A stretch of DNA of 64,000 nt. Origin: Gracilaria gracilis (Eukaryota; Rhodophyta; Florideophyceae; Gracilariales; Gracilariaceae). The stretch lies in contig JARGSG010000074.1 in the NCBI GenBank assembly GCA_030374805.1, positions 186,001 through 250,000 on the forward strand, written 5' to 3'. The position numbers and the translations under genes were made by a program. Within the stretch, counting starts at the first letter, position 1. Every line of letters begins with the position of its first letter. This document shows positions 43,047 to 53,600 of the stretch, in pieces. Below the pieces are notes generated by a model. The model did not search any database and was not told the DNA's origin. It saw only the letters and a program-made list of their open reading frames with translations.

Positions 43047-44324
43047 CTAGAAGCCGAGCGCAGCCGCCGTATCCACATCGTCATCTGCTGCGGACGCGCC
43101 GTCGTCCGATGCGGGCGATTGCTCCCAATTGTGGGGCGCCGCCGTCGCCTCCGGCGCGTGCCGATCGCCGTCTTGCTTGCTGCGTGCGCCCACGAAGACG
43201 CCGCTGCCCGTGCTCGCCGATGACCCTCCGTGCAGCGATGCCCAAGCCGGTGCAGGCGCTGAGGCGGGAGCGGGCGCGGGCGCCGGTGGCGGGCTGACAT
43301 GATGGGGAGGCGCTCCGTTATTCGCTTGACTCCCGTGGTGAGGCTCATGATGCTGTTCATGATGATGCGGTTCGTGATGCGGCCGCTCGTGCTGAGCAGG
43401 AGCAAGATGCGCTCCGCTTCCGCCATGCCCATCAAGCGGCGCCCCACGTGGAACGATCCTTACGTCCGAGCATTGCCAGTATTCCTCCGGAAAGTCCGCT
43501 CCGCCGCAAGCACCCTTTGAACTCGTCCAGCCACCAACAGCCCCGCCCTGTCCAGTGCACGGTTTCCATCTCGGCGCGTCAGGGCCAGTAAAGTAATCCG
43601 CCACTCCAGGTGGGTTGCATGTATTGGCAGCTGTCCAGTACCATTGAATCACGCAATGTTCGCAAACCAGCCATGGAGGGAGCACGTACGCCATCGTTCT
43701 TGATTTGCCTCCCACCATTGCCGGTTCGTGAGTTATACATGGTAGATACCACCGACCTGGGTAGTTGCTGTCGATTGGGCCGCACCCAGGGTGGTTACCA
43801 GAATCGCATGGACCTCTTGCGCGTATCAGCTTGGTGCAGTGTCCTTCATGGAAGCATCTCTGTGAAATGTCATCGCCGCATTTGTCAATGTCGCAGACAT
43901 AGAATTCGTAGTATCCGTTATGATGCGTAATAATCTCTGACTCGAAGAACACCACGCTTCCCTGTTCATAAGTGCGCACTCGCTTGGCATCCCAAAAATA
44001 CTTTCCGCCGCGTAGATGTTCTTGAGCACCAAACAAATGGTCACCACAAACACCGCATCGCCATTTGAAGAACGGGTCCAACGGTTCGTAGGGAGTCCAA
44101 TTATGCCCAGCAGCATCCTTGACCGACCGATGCCCAGAGCCTGGTACAGTTGACTTGTCGCCTGCTGGAAAATGACACTCGTAGTCAATTGGCGCTTTGT
44201 CGTCGATTGGTTGTGTGATATGGTTTTGTATGTTTAGCGCTCCTCTTTGGCGCGGATCACTCACGAAGCCGTGAGCGTTTGCCCGCGCCAAAATCAAGCA
44301 GAATGTCAGAATTATCACCGACAT
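43047..44324 (-). CDS. Secreted AA15-type lytic polysaccharide monooxygenase with His-rich tail
   Basis: 425 residues. The signal peptide (1-17, ending ANA) leaves His18 as the mature N-terminus, which is required for the copper His-brace (HGFVSDPRQRG). CGVCGD at 90-95, GGKYFW near 106-111 and ITHHNGYYEFYVCD at 132-145 match AA15, and His135 is the likely second brace His. The domain closes with CEHCVIQWYW (221-230) and FPEEYWQCSDVRI (278-290), the equivalent of the family's CADI end; Tyr282 may be the axial Tyr. AA15 enzymes oxidatively cut cellulose or chitin. Residues 318-330 are a His-rich run (HHEPHHHEQHHEPHH) followed by a Pro/Ala-rich tail to the end, which is unusual and could bind copper. 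It lies in the same orientation as the two heparinase-like genes that follow. Confidence 0.88.
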   Translation of the reverse strand: MSVIILTFCLILARANAHGFVSDPRQRGALNIQNHITQPIDDKAPIDYECHFPAGDKSTVPGSGHRSVKDAAGHNWTPYEPLDPFFKWRCGVCGDHLFGAQEHLRGGKYFWDAKRVRTYEQGSVVFFESEIITHHNGYYEFYVCDIDKCGDDISQRCFHEGHCTKLIRARGPCDSGNHPGCGPIDSNYPGRWYLPCITHEPAMVGGKSRTMAYVLPPWLVCEHCVIQWYWTAANTCNPPGVADYFTGPDAPRWKPCTGQGGAVGGWTSSKGACGGADFPEEYWQCSDVRIVPRGAPLDGHGGSGAHLAPAQHERPHHEPHHHEQHHEPHHGSQANNGAPPHHVSPPPAPAPAPASAPAPAWASLHGGSSASTGSGVFVGARSKQDGDRHAPEATAAPHNWEQSPASDDGASAADDDVDTAAALGF

Positions 44325-45050
44325 AACTTTGTCAGAGTCGGTTCATTCTTCAGCCATCTGCATCTTGTTCCGGACCACTTAACGTTTTCGTCGATTCAAG
44401 CACATGCGCTTAACCCCCCCTACTTGACATGGGTACTATTGCGTAAGGGCCAAATCATCACATTAGTAACGCAAGTTCAGGTGCAAACTATTGTTTTGCT
44501 TTCACCAACGTCGGGCCCTTTTTGGTGACAACGACCTGAACACAACATTCAAGACTGCAAATCCTATTCTTAGTTACTATATGGAGTCTTGTACCCATGG
44601 AGTCTCAATTGTCACGCTGTGCTGGCTTTCCTTGTTCTGTACAATGGCCTCTTTATTTTTGGTCTGTATCAGGGATTGGGGCGCGAGTGTAACGAACCTT
44701 CGGAGGCGACAACGTTTCCATCGCAGAGGTCAGGAGCGCACCATCGAACTATTTTCTACCCGTACGAATTGGTCATACAGATGGGAGGGCACCTAGGCAT
44801 ACAAGAAGTACTTCAATGTGCTGGTCAGAATTGCCCCCAGCAGATGTTCTTCATCGCAACAGCTGAGCTGCCCCGCAACGCTTTCATTGGGGTGCCATGA
44901 CACCACGTCAGAGCAGTGTAAACCTAGGCTTTGTAATGAATTTCGTGAGGCCCGGTGTCGCGAATGGATGGAGTTGTTGGGTTATATGTGTGGTGCTTCA
45001 TGCTCTCCTCGTTTTGAAAGGGTTCATAACTCCTTGGTTTCGTTTACGGG
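44325..45050. other. Intergenic region with a diverged homologue near 50020
   Basis: Should contain the LPMO promoter. The last 120-150 bases (about 44920-45050) match 50030-50159 imperfectly, as an older version of the left edge of the 3.9-kb duplication. No gene is supported. Confidence 0.5.
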
Positions 45051-45494
45051 ATTCGTTTAGCGCTTTGCTGTTTACAGTCAAGCTGAAGAACAACTATCGC
45101 ATAAAGGGAGTGTACATCGGCGAAAGTGATGACTCAAATGTAACCATTCTCCCTCGATACGCCTAAAATAAAGCCCTCATCATCATCATTCTTCCTCGAT
45201 CAAGAGCCAGCGTCAACATGTCGCATCACGTTTGCAAAAACCCAATGCGAGAACTAGACCAGAAAGCCTTTGTCTTGGTTCGCTCTGCCAAAAGCGCATT
45301 CGTACAATTCTTTTACACTTCGATTCTTCCTACAAAGGCTGACTGCAAGGCTTGAAGGACGATATTGAAGTGAGTTGTGTATCCCTAACTTGGTCGGAAT
45401 CGAACCAAAAGTTATTTATCTGTACTATACAAGTTAGTCGACGAACACTATAGATACAAAGTCAGTCCATACTCTGTACATTTGGATATAAAAG

Positions 45495-48400
45495 TTAGTC
45501 TATGCATATTCTAGAGGATCTCGACGAGCGTCTGCGTCTCGCCCACCAATTGCGCCTCCACCATCTACGCCTCAACCACCACTTTCGTCTCCACCTTCTT
45601 CGCTTTGGTGCCTGGACAACCGATGGACTCGGAGTTGAAGTTGTCGAAGCCGATGCAAACGGCAGTGCTGGAGATGATGGCGTTGCTGTTGCGCTTGGCG
45701 ACACTGATGGTACCGGGCTGGGTGAGTCAGAGGCAGAGACAGATTGTGTCGGGGTTATCGAAGGAATAGGTGAGGTGGAGACAGACGATGTGACGGATGC
45801 CGACGGAATGGCTGAGGCGGACGGTGATGGTGTGGCGGATTCGGAAGGGGTGGGTGACGAAGAGGCTGAGGGAGTCGTGGATACCGAAGGGCTGGGTGTA
45901 GAAGAAGCTGATGGTGTCACGGATACTGAAGGTGTGAATGACGCAGAGGCTGATGGAGACACTGATGGAGAAGAACTGGGCGAAGCCTGTGCAGTCTCTG
46001 CAATTGTATCGCCCAGCACGATTCCATGCGTATTGGAATCAATGGCGTAAAAGAACTCTTCATTGTCATAAACCGCCTTCAGTGAACCAGCTGAGCGGTG
46101 TTGTTCCATTGAAAACCGTTCGGGTTCACCAACATGTGGGTGAAACGCGATCCAGAAAAGCTCCTCTTGGACGTTGTCGCTGCGAATGATCAGCCTTCGA
46201 TGTTCCTTGTCGCTCGTGAACGCCTCCACACGAAACGATGCAGCCTGTCCCATTGTTAGCACGTGAACGTCCACCTGCGCAATGCCGTCATCCACGAGCA
46301 CAATTCTGCATCTGTTGCCGTCGCAGCTAGACGACTGCTTCTCCACTTGCACGCCGTCCCCGAGCATCAGATATGATTCAAACTTGTTGTTTTCCAACTT
46401 GTTGCCTGTGGCCGAAGCAGACACTCGAGCGGAGTCAGCCACCATGAAGAATCCGGGTCCGGCCACACCCCGGTTCAGCACTACGGAACGCACCATCCAC
46501 TGCAGTGCAATCTCGCGATAGTCGCGCTTCCACACCCACATGCCTCGGAACCCAGTATCCGCGTCGCCATGCATGTTGAACTGCGCTCGCGTGAAACCCA
46601 GATCAGCACCGTCGTCGTCCAACGGCCATCCGAAATCGTGTGGGTGTCCATATTCCGCTACGTCACAGCGTCTCGCAACTTGCTTCGCCACGCCGTCTTC
46701 GTCGTACATGGTCACAGCACGCGTAGGCGCTGTGTCGAAAGGCCAGTCCCTCGCCCATTGAACGTTGTACGCGTACGTGAGTTTCGCCGTCGCCACAACC
46801 TCCCGTCCGTTGTCGTGCACCCTAATCATGGGCACAGACGGCGCCTTGGCGTCCTCAGCAACACCATCCACGTGCATGAGCGAGTGTCTCCTGGAGTCGA
46901 TGTTGTACTTCCATGCGTAGTCATCAATCCAGGCGGTCTTGAAAGCGCTGAGCGTGAACACGCCGCGGTCGGCGTTGTCATGGCCAGGGAGGAATGCATC
47001 AGGACGAGCATCAAAGTGCGCATATATGGCATTCTCCGCTTCGCTGCCTCTGGCGATCAGCAACCCTCGACGGGGGCTGAAGTACGAGAGCGGGAAGTGC
47101 TGCAGAAACTCGGGTTCCAAACCTTGCGGCGACTCGGCATAGGTGGAAGTGCCGTGCTCCAAACCCATCACGGTGACGTGTGTGAGAACCTGTCCCCACT
47201 GGATCCGACACGGGCTGTTGTTCCTGAAGTGCTTGCCCATTCTCTGTTTCCACACCATTTGCGGCAGTGCACCGTCGGGGTACGCGTACTTGAACAGCGC
47301 GGCCCATGCGGGGTACGACAGCCCTCCGCCCGATGAGTGCCCAACAATGCGAGCGCATTGCCACGGCTCCATCATCTGTGCCGCATTGTGAATGAGTGCG
47401 CGAAAGCGGTCGGTGTCCATGAGACGTAGGCCGCGACGCTCAGCGGCGAGCAGTGCCAACGACCCCTCGCGAAGAGCGATGAAGTACGTGTAGGCGTCCT
47501 CGAACGTCGCGCCGTCGGGATACACGGCATGTGTCATGTAAGCGTTGATAAGAGCGTCAAAGCGGTGGTGCAGCGCGCCGTTGAAGCCACTGCCGTCGCT
47601 GGAGCGCAGCACAGCGCGTGCGTATGTGTCGAATTCGGTCTCGCCCTCAAGCACCAGGTTAGTGATGTACAAGTGACCGTGGTACAACGCCCAGTTGCTG
47701 AAGATGCGGTGGGGGTGCTGCGCGGCATTGGGCGATCTTCGAGAGCTTTGCACTGCCGTCCCCCACGAGGTCTTCTTGTGCACCAGCAGTGCCAACGCGC
47801 TGAGCACAACTCGTCGTTCGTCGGTGGAGAAGCGATCGTACAACACATCGAGCGTGAGCGCAAGCGACGAGCCCGCCGAGAACCAGTCGTTAGATACTTC
47901 GAACCACCTGTCGTCGTCCCACAGAAACGCGCGTGCGGCGGCGGCGCCGTTGGCACATTTGCCGCCACAATTGACTGCGCGATGCGCCAGCAGTACCTTT
48001 GCCCACGCTACGGATGCCTTGATACAGTCATCGACGGTAGTGGTCATGAATGACTCGCCCACTCCTCGATCCTCCACAACCTTCTCATTGACGCTAGCCC
48101 ACACAGCACAGATGAAGAAGCTTTGGTAGTAGCCTTCGGACATGTTCATTACGTGATTGGAAAGCGGGTGCATCGCGTCGAGCGTTGCCTTTGAAGCAGA
48201 GGACAGGTCCTCCTGCTCTCCGGTGTATACTGCGGTGTCGCCATCTCGTTCCATCCGAGCCAGTGTTTTCAGGATGTGGTTAGAATCGGCCAAATGGAGA
48301 GAGGCTCGGCGGTTGAAATAAGACCAGGAGGTGGGCAGGTCGAAAGTATCAGCGTTGGAATAACGTTGTAGAAGCTGTTGCCACCCATGGCGGTCAAAGA

Positions 48401-48626
48401 GAACTCGGGGGTGAACGCCTGATTCGTAAGCGGCGGCGGGAGCAGGCGTTACTGCTGCAGCTCCAAACAGTGAAGGGTGAGGGCCAGACTTCATAAAAGT
48501 AGCGACCCTATTGACATCTGGGATATATTCGTTGGGTTCAGTGGGACGGATCTGAGCCGAAAGTGCGACGACGCAAAGGGCAGCAAACGTAGAAAGGAGG
48601 GGAAGAATGGGCAAAGACCAACTCAT
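45495..48626 (-). CDS. Secreted heparinase II/III-like protein with mucin-like stalk and cationic tail, copy A
   Basis: 1043 residues from an ATG, with a signal peptide at 1-24. The N-terminal two-thirds resembles the alginate-lyase/DUF4962-type alpha-toroid joined to a heparinase II/III beta-sandwich. SNWALYHGHLY and YPDGATFEDAYTYFIA are candidate catalytic regions (His/Tyr). LPGHDNADRGVFTLSAFKTAWIDD and RRHSLMHVDG match the PF07940-type core. Such folds include polysaccharide lyases and uronyl epimerases, and the substrate here is probably an acidic or sulfated wall polysaccharide. Residues about 873-1003 are Ser/Pro/Thr repeats of PSxS type, a likely O-glycosylated stalk. The last 40 residues are Arg/Trp-rich (RRRWRRKWWLRRRWWRRN). 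Its twin is at 50604-53735. Confidence 0.85.
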   Translation of the reverse strand: MSWSLPILPLLSTFAALCVVALSAQIRPTEPNEYIPDVNRVATFMKSGPHPSLFGAAAVTPAPAAAYESGVHPRVLFDRHGWQQLLQRYSNADTFDLPTSWSYFNRRASLHLADSNHILKTLARMERDGDTAVYTGEQEDLSSASKATLDAMHPLSNHVMNMSEGYYQSFFICAVWASVNEKVVEDRGVGESFMTTTVDDCIKASVAWAKVLLAHRAVNCGGKCANGAAAARAFLWDDDRWFEVSNDWFSAGSSLALTLDVLYDRFSTDERRVVLSALALLVHKKTSWGTAVQSSRRSPNAAQHPHRIFSNWALYHGHLYITNLVLEGETEFDTYARAVLRSSDGSGFNGALHHRFDALINAYMTHAVYPDGATFEDAYTYFIALREGSLALLAAERRGLRLMDTDRFRALIHNAAQMMEPWQCARIVGHSSGGGLSYPAWAALFKYAYPDGALPQMVWKQRMGKHFRNNSPCRIQWGQVLTHVTVMGLEHGTSTYAESPQGLEPEFLQHFPLSYFSPRRGLLIARGSEAENAIYAHFDARPDAFLPGHDNADRGVFTLSAFKTAWIDDYAWKYNIDSRRHSLMHVDGVAEDAKAPSVPMIRVHDNGREVVATAKLTYAYNVQWARDWPFDTAPTRAVTMYDEDGVAKQVARRCDVAEYGHPHDFGWPLDDDGADLGFTRAQFNMHGDADTGFRGMWVWKRDYREIALQWMVRSVVLNRGVAGPGFFMVADSARVSASATGNKLENNKFESYLMLGDGVQVEKQSSSCDGNRCRIVLVDDGIAQVDVHVLTMGQAASFRVEAFTSDKEHRRLIIRSDNVQEELFWIAFHPHVGEPERFSMEQHRSAGSLKAVYDNEEFFYAIDSNTHGIVLGDTIAETAQASPSSSPSVSPSASASFTPSVSVTPSASSTPSPSVSTTPSASSSPTPSESATPSPSASAIPSASVTSSVSTSPIPSITPTQSVSASDSPSPVPSVSPSATATPSSPALPFASASTTSTPSPSVVQAPKRRRWRRKWWLRRRWWRRNWWARRRRSSRSSRICID

Positions 48627-48755
48627 TTGTTAAAGAGCAGTAAATGGTTACAGTTAGTTTGATCAGTGAGGGATGCAGTTAGTGAGTGAGTGGCAGTTAG
48701 ATGCTGAAGATTGGTTTCTGTTCGAATGGGAGAGCATTGAGAGTGGTGAGGGCGG

Positions 48756-48763
48756 CTTATATA
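48756..48763 (-). promoter_or_regulatory. TATA box of heparinase-like gene A
   Basis: TATATAAG on the minus strand, about 130 bases upstream of the ATG at 48626. It is within the duplicated block, so the twin gene has the same element. Confidence 0.6.
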
Positions 48764-49403
48764 CCTCGAAATTGTGATGAAGTTCGCATGTCTGCAACTT
48801 GGAGCCACTTTTGTGTTCGAGAACCTGTTCGGGATATGTTCCATGTTTGGAATAACAGGGACCTCGCTGGCGCAATAGATGAGGGATGGGCGTCTGATGG
48901 GTACACAATGGCGCATTTGCGTGATGACACAAAACGGGTTCATGCTACTTTTGGAAACAACTTCAAATCTCATGTGTCCGTGGAGTTGAATGTTGGAGCT
49001 CAGGCCTCATGTTACCTTAATTCATGGATTTGTTTGTGCACATGCACGTTAATGGGGAGGGTACATGGGTAGGCTTACACACCTTCTGCATTCTGTCTTT
49101 AGGCTTACCTGCCAATTACTTCAATAGAGTTTTGTTGGTGGCGTCTTGGTTCGATGTGGCTGATCTCAACTGAGCTGGGCTTCAAATACGTGCTTCTAGC
49201 TCTATGGTTGGGAGTTTGTGCAAGGCAGGAGAGTAATTTATGAAGACTATGACTCGTGAAGGCCGTACAAAATCTGCTCAAAGTCAAGGTAGGGCGATGG
49301 GATCGCAACGGCAAAAGCTAAGCGGATTGGTTGAAAAACGTTGCAGCAACTGCAGCAAGCTGGTGGGAAGAAGCAGGGGGGAAACTCGGCGTTTGCGGAG
49401 AGA

Positions 49404-49428
49404 ACGAACGAACGAACGAACGAACAAG
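49404..49428 (+). repeat. (GAAC)n microsatellite
   Basis: About six consecutive GAAC/AACG units. Confidence 0.85.
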
Positions 49429-49600
49429 TGACTTCATGGTTTTTGTAGGGAGAACGAAGGCAGAGAGTTGTCCGTGTTGGAACTTCCAACGAGGGGGCAA
49501 CCCTCTACGGCGTAGAGTCTACGCTTCATCTTGCTCGGTGATATTGGCGAGCAACGAGTTGTTTCCGTGGTGAAATGGACGAGGGAGATTTGACGGCGTT

Positions 49601-49686
49601 TCCAGAAGCATGTACCAAGGGTAGCATAAACCCGTTTCGCCTCATCACGCAAATGCGCCATTATGTACTCATAACACCCATCCCTC
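49601..49686 (-). repeat. Inverted diverged remnant of the duplication edge
   Basis: The reverse complement matches about 48875-48957 imperfectly, including GGCGCATTTGCGTGATGA and an AAACGGGTTTATGCTAC-like block. It implies an older, additional copy of the edge in opposite orientation. Confidence 0.75.
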
Positions 49687-50603
49687 CTTTGTTAACGTTC
49701 CTACCGTGACTCTGACCCCCGCGCCAGGCAATGACGGCCCTGACGGGGTGGTTAGTGTCGTGAAACAACAACAATCATGTCGTGAGTGGAGCGATTAGAA
49801 CAGCGCACAGGCACCGAACGGCCTCACGGGAGACGTTCAACGCAAAGTAAGAGCACGACGGCGATCACTGACCTTCTGAAACTCTGCCCACCAACAACGG
49901 TCGCGGCGAACTCTTCTACGCAATAAAAAAAGATCCAAACGGCGCGAACAAGCTTCCACAGCTTTCCCTACTTCTTTATCTATCCAAAGATGTCATGAGA
50001 CCATGCCAGAGAGGTTTACACCTTGGTTTTGTAGTTCGCTCTGTGAGGCCCGGTGTTTGCAAATAGATTGACCTGTTGGGTGATATATACCTACTATGTG
50101 CAGTGCCTTCTGTTCTCTTCGTTTTCAAAGGATTCATGAATCTTGGTTTCGGTTACAGGATTCGTTTAGCGCTTTGCTGTTTACAGTCAAGCTGAAGAAC
50201 AACTATCGCATAAAGGGAGTGTACATCGGCGAAAGTGATGACTCAAATGTAACCATTCTCCCTCGATACGCCTAAAATAAAGCCCTCATCATCATCATTC
50301 TTCCTCGATCAAGAGCCAGCGTCAACATGTCGCATCACGTTTGCAAAAACCCAATGCGAGAACTAGACCAGAAAGCCTTTGTCTTGGTTCGCTCTGCCAA
50401 AAGCGCATTCGTACAATTCTTTTACACTTCGATTCTTCCTACAAAGGCTGACTGCAAGGCTTGAAGGACGATATTGAAGTGAGTTGTGTATCCCTAACTT
50501 GGTCGGAATCGAACCAAAAGTTATTTATCTGTACTATACAAGTTAGTCGACGAACACTATAGATACAAAGTCAGTCCATACTCTGTACATTTGGATATAA
50601 AAG

Positions 50604-53600
50604 TTAGTCTATGCATATTCTAGAGGATCTCGACGAGCGTCTGCGTCTCGCCCACCAATTGCGCCTCCACCATCTACGCCTCAACCACCACTTTCGTCTC
50701 CACCTTCTTCGCTTTGGTGCCTGGACAACCGATGGACTCGGAGTTGAAGTTGTCGAAGCCGATGCAAACGGCAGTGCTGGAGATGATGGCGTTGCTGTTG
50801 CGCTTGGCGACACTGATGGTACCGGGCTGGGTGAGTCAGAGGCAGAGACAGATTGTGTCGGGGTTATCGAAGGAATAGGTGAGGTGGAGACAGACGATGT
50901 GACGGATGCCGACGGAATGGCTGAGGCGGACGGTGATGGTGTGGCGGATTCGGAAGGGGTGGGTGACGAAGAGGCTGAGGGAGTCGTGGATACCGAAGGG
51001 CTGGGTGTAGAAGAAGCTGATGGTGTCACGGATACTGAAGGTGTGAATGACGCAGAGGCTGATGGAGACACTGATGGAGAAGAACTGGGCGAAGCCTGTG
51101 CAGTCTCTGCAATTGTATCGCCCAGCACGATTCCATGCGTATTGGAATCAATGGCGTAAAAGAACTCTTCATTGTCATAAACCGCCTTCAGTGAACCAGC
51201 TGAGCGGTGTTGTTCCATTGAAAACCGTTCGGGTTCACCAACATGTGGGTGAAACGCGATCCAGAAAAGCTCCTCTTGGACGTTGTCGCTGCGAATGATC
51301 AGCCTTCGATGTTCCTTGTCGCTCGTGAACGCCTCCACACGAAACGATGCAGCCTGTCCCATTGTTAGCACGTGAACGTCCACCTGCGCAATGCCGTCAT
51401 CCACGAGCACAATTCTGCATCTGTTGCCGTCGCAGCTAGACGACTGCTTCTCCACTTGCACGCCGTCCCCGAGCATCAGATATGATTCAAACTTGTTGTT
51501 TTCCAACTTGTTGCCTGTGGCCGAAGCAGACACTCGAGCGGAGTCAGCCACCATGAAGAATCCGGGTCCGGCCACACCCCGGTTCAGCACTACGGAACGC
51601 ACCATCCACTGCAGTGCAATCTCGCGATAGTCGCGCTTCCACACCCACATGCCTCGGAACCCAGTATCCGCGTCGCCATGCATGTTGAACTGCGCTCGCG
51701 TGAAACCCAGATCAGCACCGTCGTCGTCCAACGGCCATCCGAAATCGTGTGGGTGTCCATATTCCGCTACGTCACAGCGTCTCGCAACTTGCTTCGCCAC
51801 GCCGTCTTCGTCGTACATGGTCACAGCACGCGTAGGCGCTGTGTCGAAAGGCCAGTCCCTCGCCCATTGAACGTTGTACGCGTACGTGAGTTTCGCCGTC
51901 GCCACAACCTCCCGTCCGTTGTCGTGCACCCTAATCATGGGCACAGACGGCGCCTTGGCGTCCTCAGCAACACCATCCACGTGCATGAGCGAGTGTCTCC
52001 TGGAGTCGATGTTGTACTTCCATGCGTAGTCATCAATCCAGGCGGTCTTGAAAGCGCTGAGCGTGAACACGCCGCGGTCGGCGTTGTCATGGCCAGGGAG
52101 GAATGCATCAGGACGAGCATCAAAGTGCGCATATATGGCATTCTCCGCTTCGCTGCCTCTGGCGATCAGCAACCCTCGACGGGGGCTGAAGTACGAGAGC
52201 GGGAAGTGCTGCAGAAACTCGGGTTCCAAACCTTGCGGCGACTCGGCATAGGTGGAAGTGCCGTGCTCCAAACCCATCACGGTGACGTGTGTGAGAACCT
52301 GTCCCCACTGGATCCGACACGGGCTGTTGTTCCTGAAGTGCTTGCCCATTCTCTGTTTCCACACCATTTGCGGCAGTGCACCGTCGGGATACGCGTACTT
52401 GAACAGCGCGGCCCATGCGGGGTACGACAGCCCTCCGCCCGATGAGTGCCCAACAATGCGAGCGCATTGCCACGGCTCCATCATCTGTGCCGCATTGTGA
52501 ATGAGTGCGCGAAAGCGGTCGGTGTCCATGAGACGTAGGCCGCGACGCTCAGCGGCGAGCAGTGCCAACGACCCCTCGCGAAGAGCGATGAAGTACGTGT
52601 AGGCGTCCTCGAACGTCGCGCCGTCGGGATACACGGCATGTGTCATGTAAGCGTTGATAAGAGCGTCAAAGCGGTGGTGCAGCGCGCCGTTGAAGCCACT
52701 GCCGTCGCTGGAGCGCAGCACAGCGCGTGCGTATGTGTCGAATTCGGTCTCGCCCTCAAGCACCAGGTTAGTGATGTACAAGTGACCGTGGTACAACGCC
52801 CAGTTGCTGAAGATGCGGTGGGGGTGCTGCGCGGCATTGGGCGATCTTCGAGAGCTTTGCACTGCCGTCCCCCACGAGGTCTTCTTGTGCACCAGCAGTG
52901 CCAACGCGCTGAGCACAACTCGTCGTTCGTCGGTGGAGAAGCGATCGTACAACACATCGAGCGTGAGCGCAAGCGACGAGCCCGCCGAGAACCAGTCGTT
53001 AGATACTTCGAACCACCTGTCGTCGTCCCACAGAAACGCGCGTGCGGCGGCGGCGCCGTTGGCACATTTGCCGCCACAATTGACTGCGCGATGCGCCAGC
53101 AGTACCTTTGCCCACGCTACGGATGCCTTGATACAGTCATCGACGGTAGTGGTCATGAATGACTCGCCCACTCCTCGATCCTCCACAACCTTCTCATTGA
53201 CGCTAGCCCACACAGCACAGATGAAGAAGCTTTGGTAGTAGCCTTCGGACATATTCATTACGTGATTGGCAAGCGGGTGCATCGCGTCGAGCGTTGCCTT
53301 TGAAGCAGAGGACAGGTCCTCCTGCTCTCCGGTGTATACTGCGGTGTCGCCATCTCGTTCCATCCGAGCCAGTGTTTTCAGGATGTGGTTAGAATCGGCC
53401 AAATGGAGAGAGGCTCGGCGGTTGAAATAAGACCAGGAGGTGGGCAGGTCGAAAGTATCAGCGTTGGAATAACGTTGTAGAAGCTGTTGCCACCCATGGC
53501 GGTCAAAGAGAACTCGGGGGTGAACGCCTGATTCGTAAGCGGCGGCGGGAGCAGGCGTTACTGCTGCAGCTCCAAACAGTGAAGGGTGAGGGCCAGACTT

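Larger units (their letters stand above)
45051..48959. repeat. 3.9-kb segmental duplication, copy A
   Basis: Matches 50160-54068 at a constant offset of 5109 bp. I noted only three base differences: at 47280, 48144 and 48161 against their partners. It holds the whole heparinase-like gene plus about 330 bp of promoter and about 440 bp downstream. Confidence 0.95.
48960..50159. other. Spacer between duplicated genes, with inverted remnant and (GAAC)n
   Basis: 1.2 kb without a supported gene. It contains an inverted, diverged copy of the right-hand duplication edge (49601-49686), a GAAC tetranucleotide run (about 49404-49428), and a diverged version of the left-hand edge (50030-50159). Confidence 0.6.

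Noticed and set aside
45380-45440. Possible minus-strand tRNA T-arm (GGTTCGATTCC-like text)
   Set aside because: The T stem does not pair correctly and no anticodon or acceptor stem could be drawn.
45502-46050. 182-residue plus-strand frame rich in Asp/Gly/Glu across the heparinase-like tail (and its twin at 50611)
   Set aside because: It is the antisense shadow of the PSxS repeat and Arg/Trp tail; its repeats exist only because the sense repeats do.
46569-47336. 255-residue plus-strand frame inside the heparinase-like gene
   Set aside because: Antisense to a well-supported coding region with a clear signal peptide and domain; His/Arg/Val-rich composition is typical of a shadow frame.
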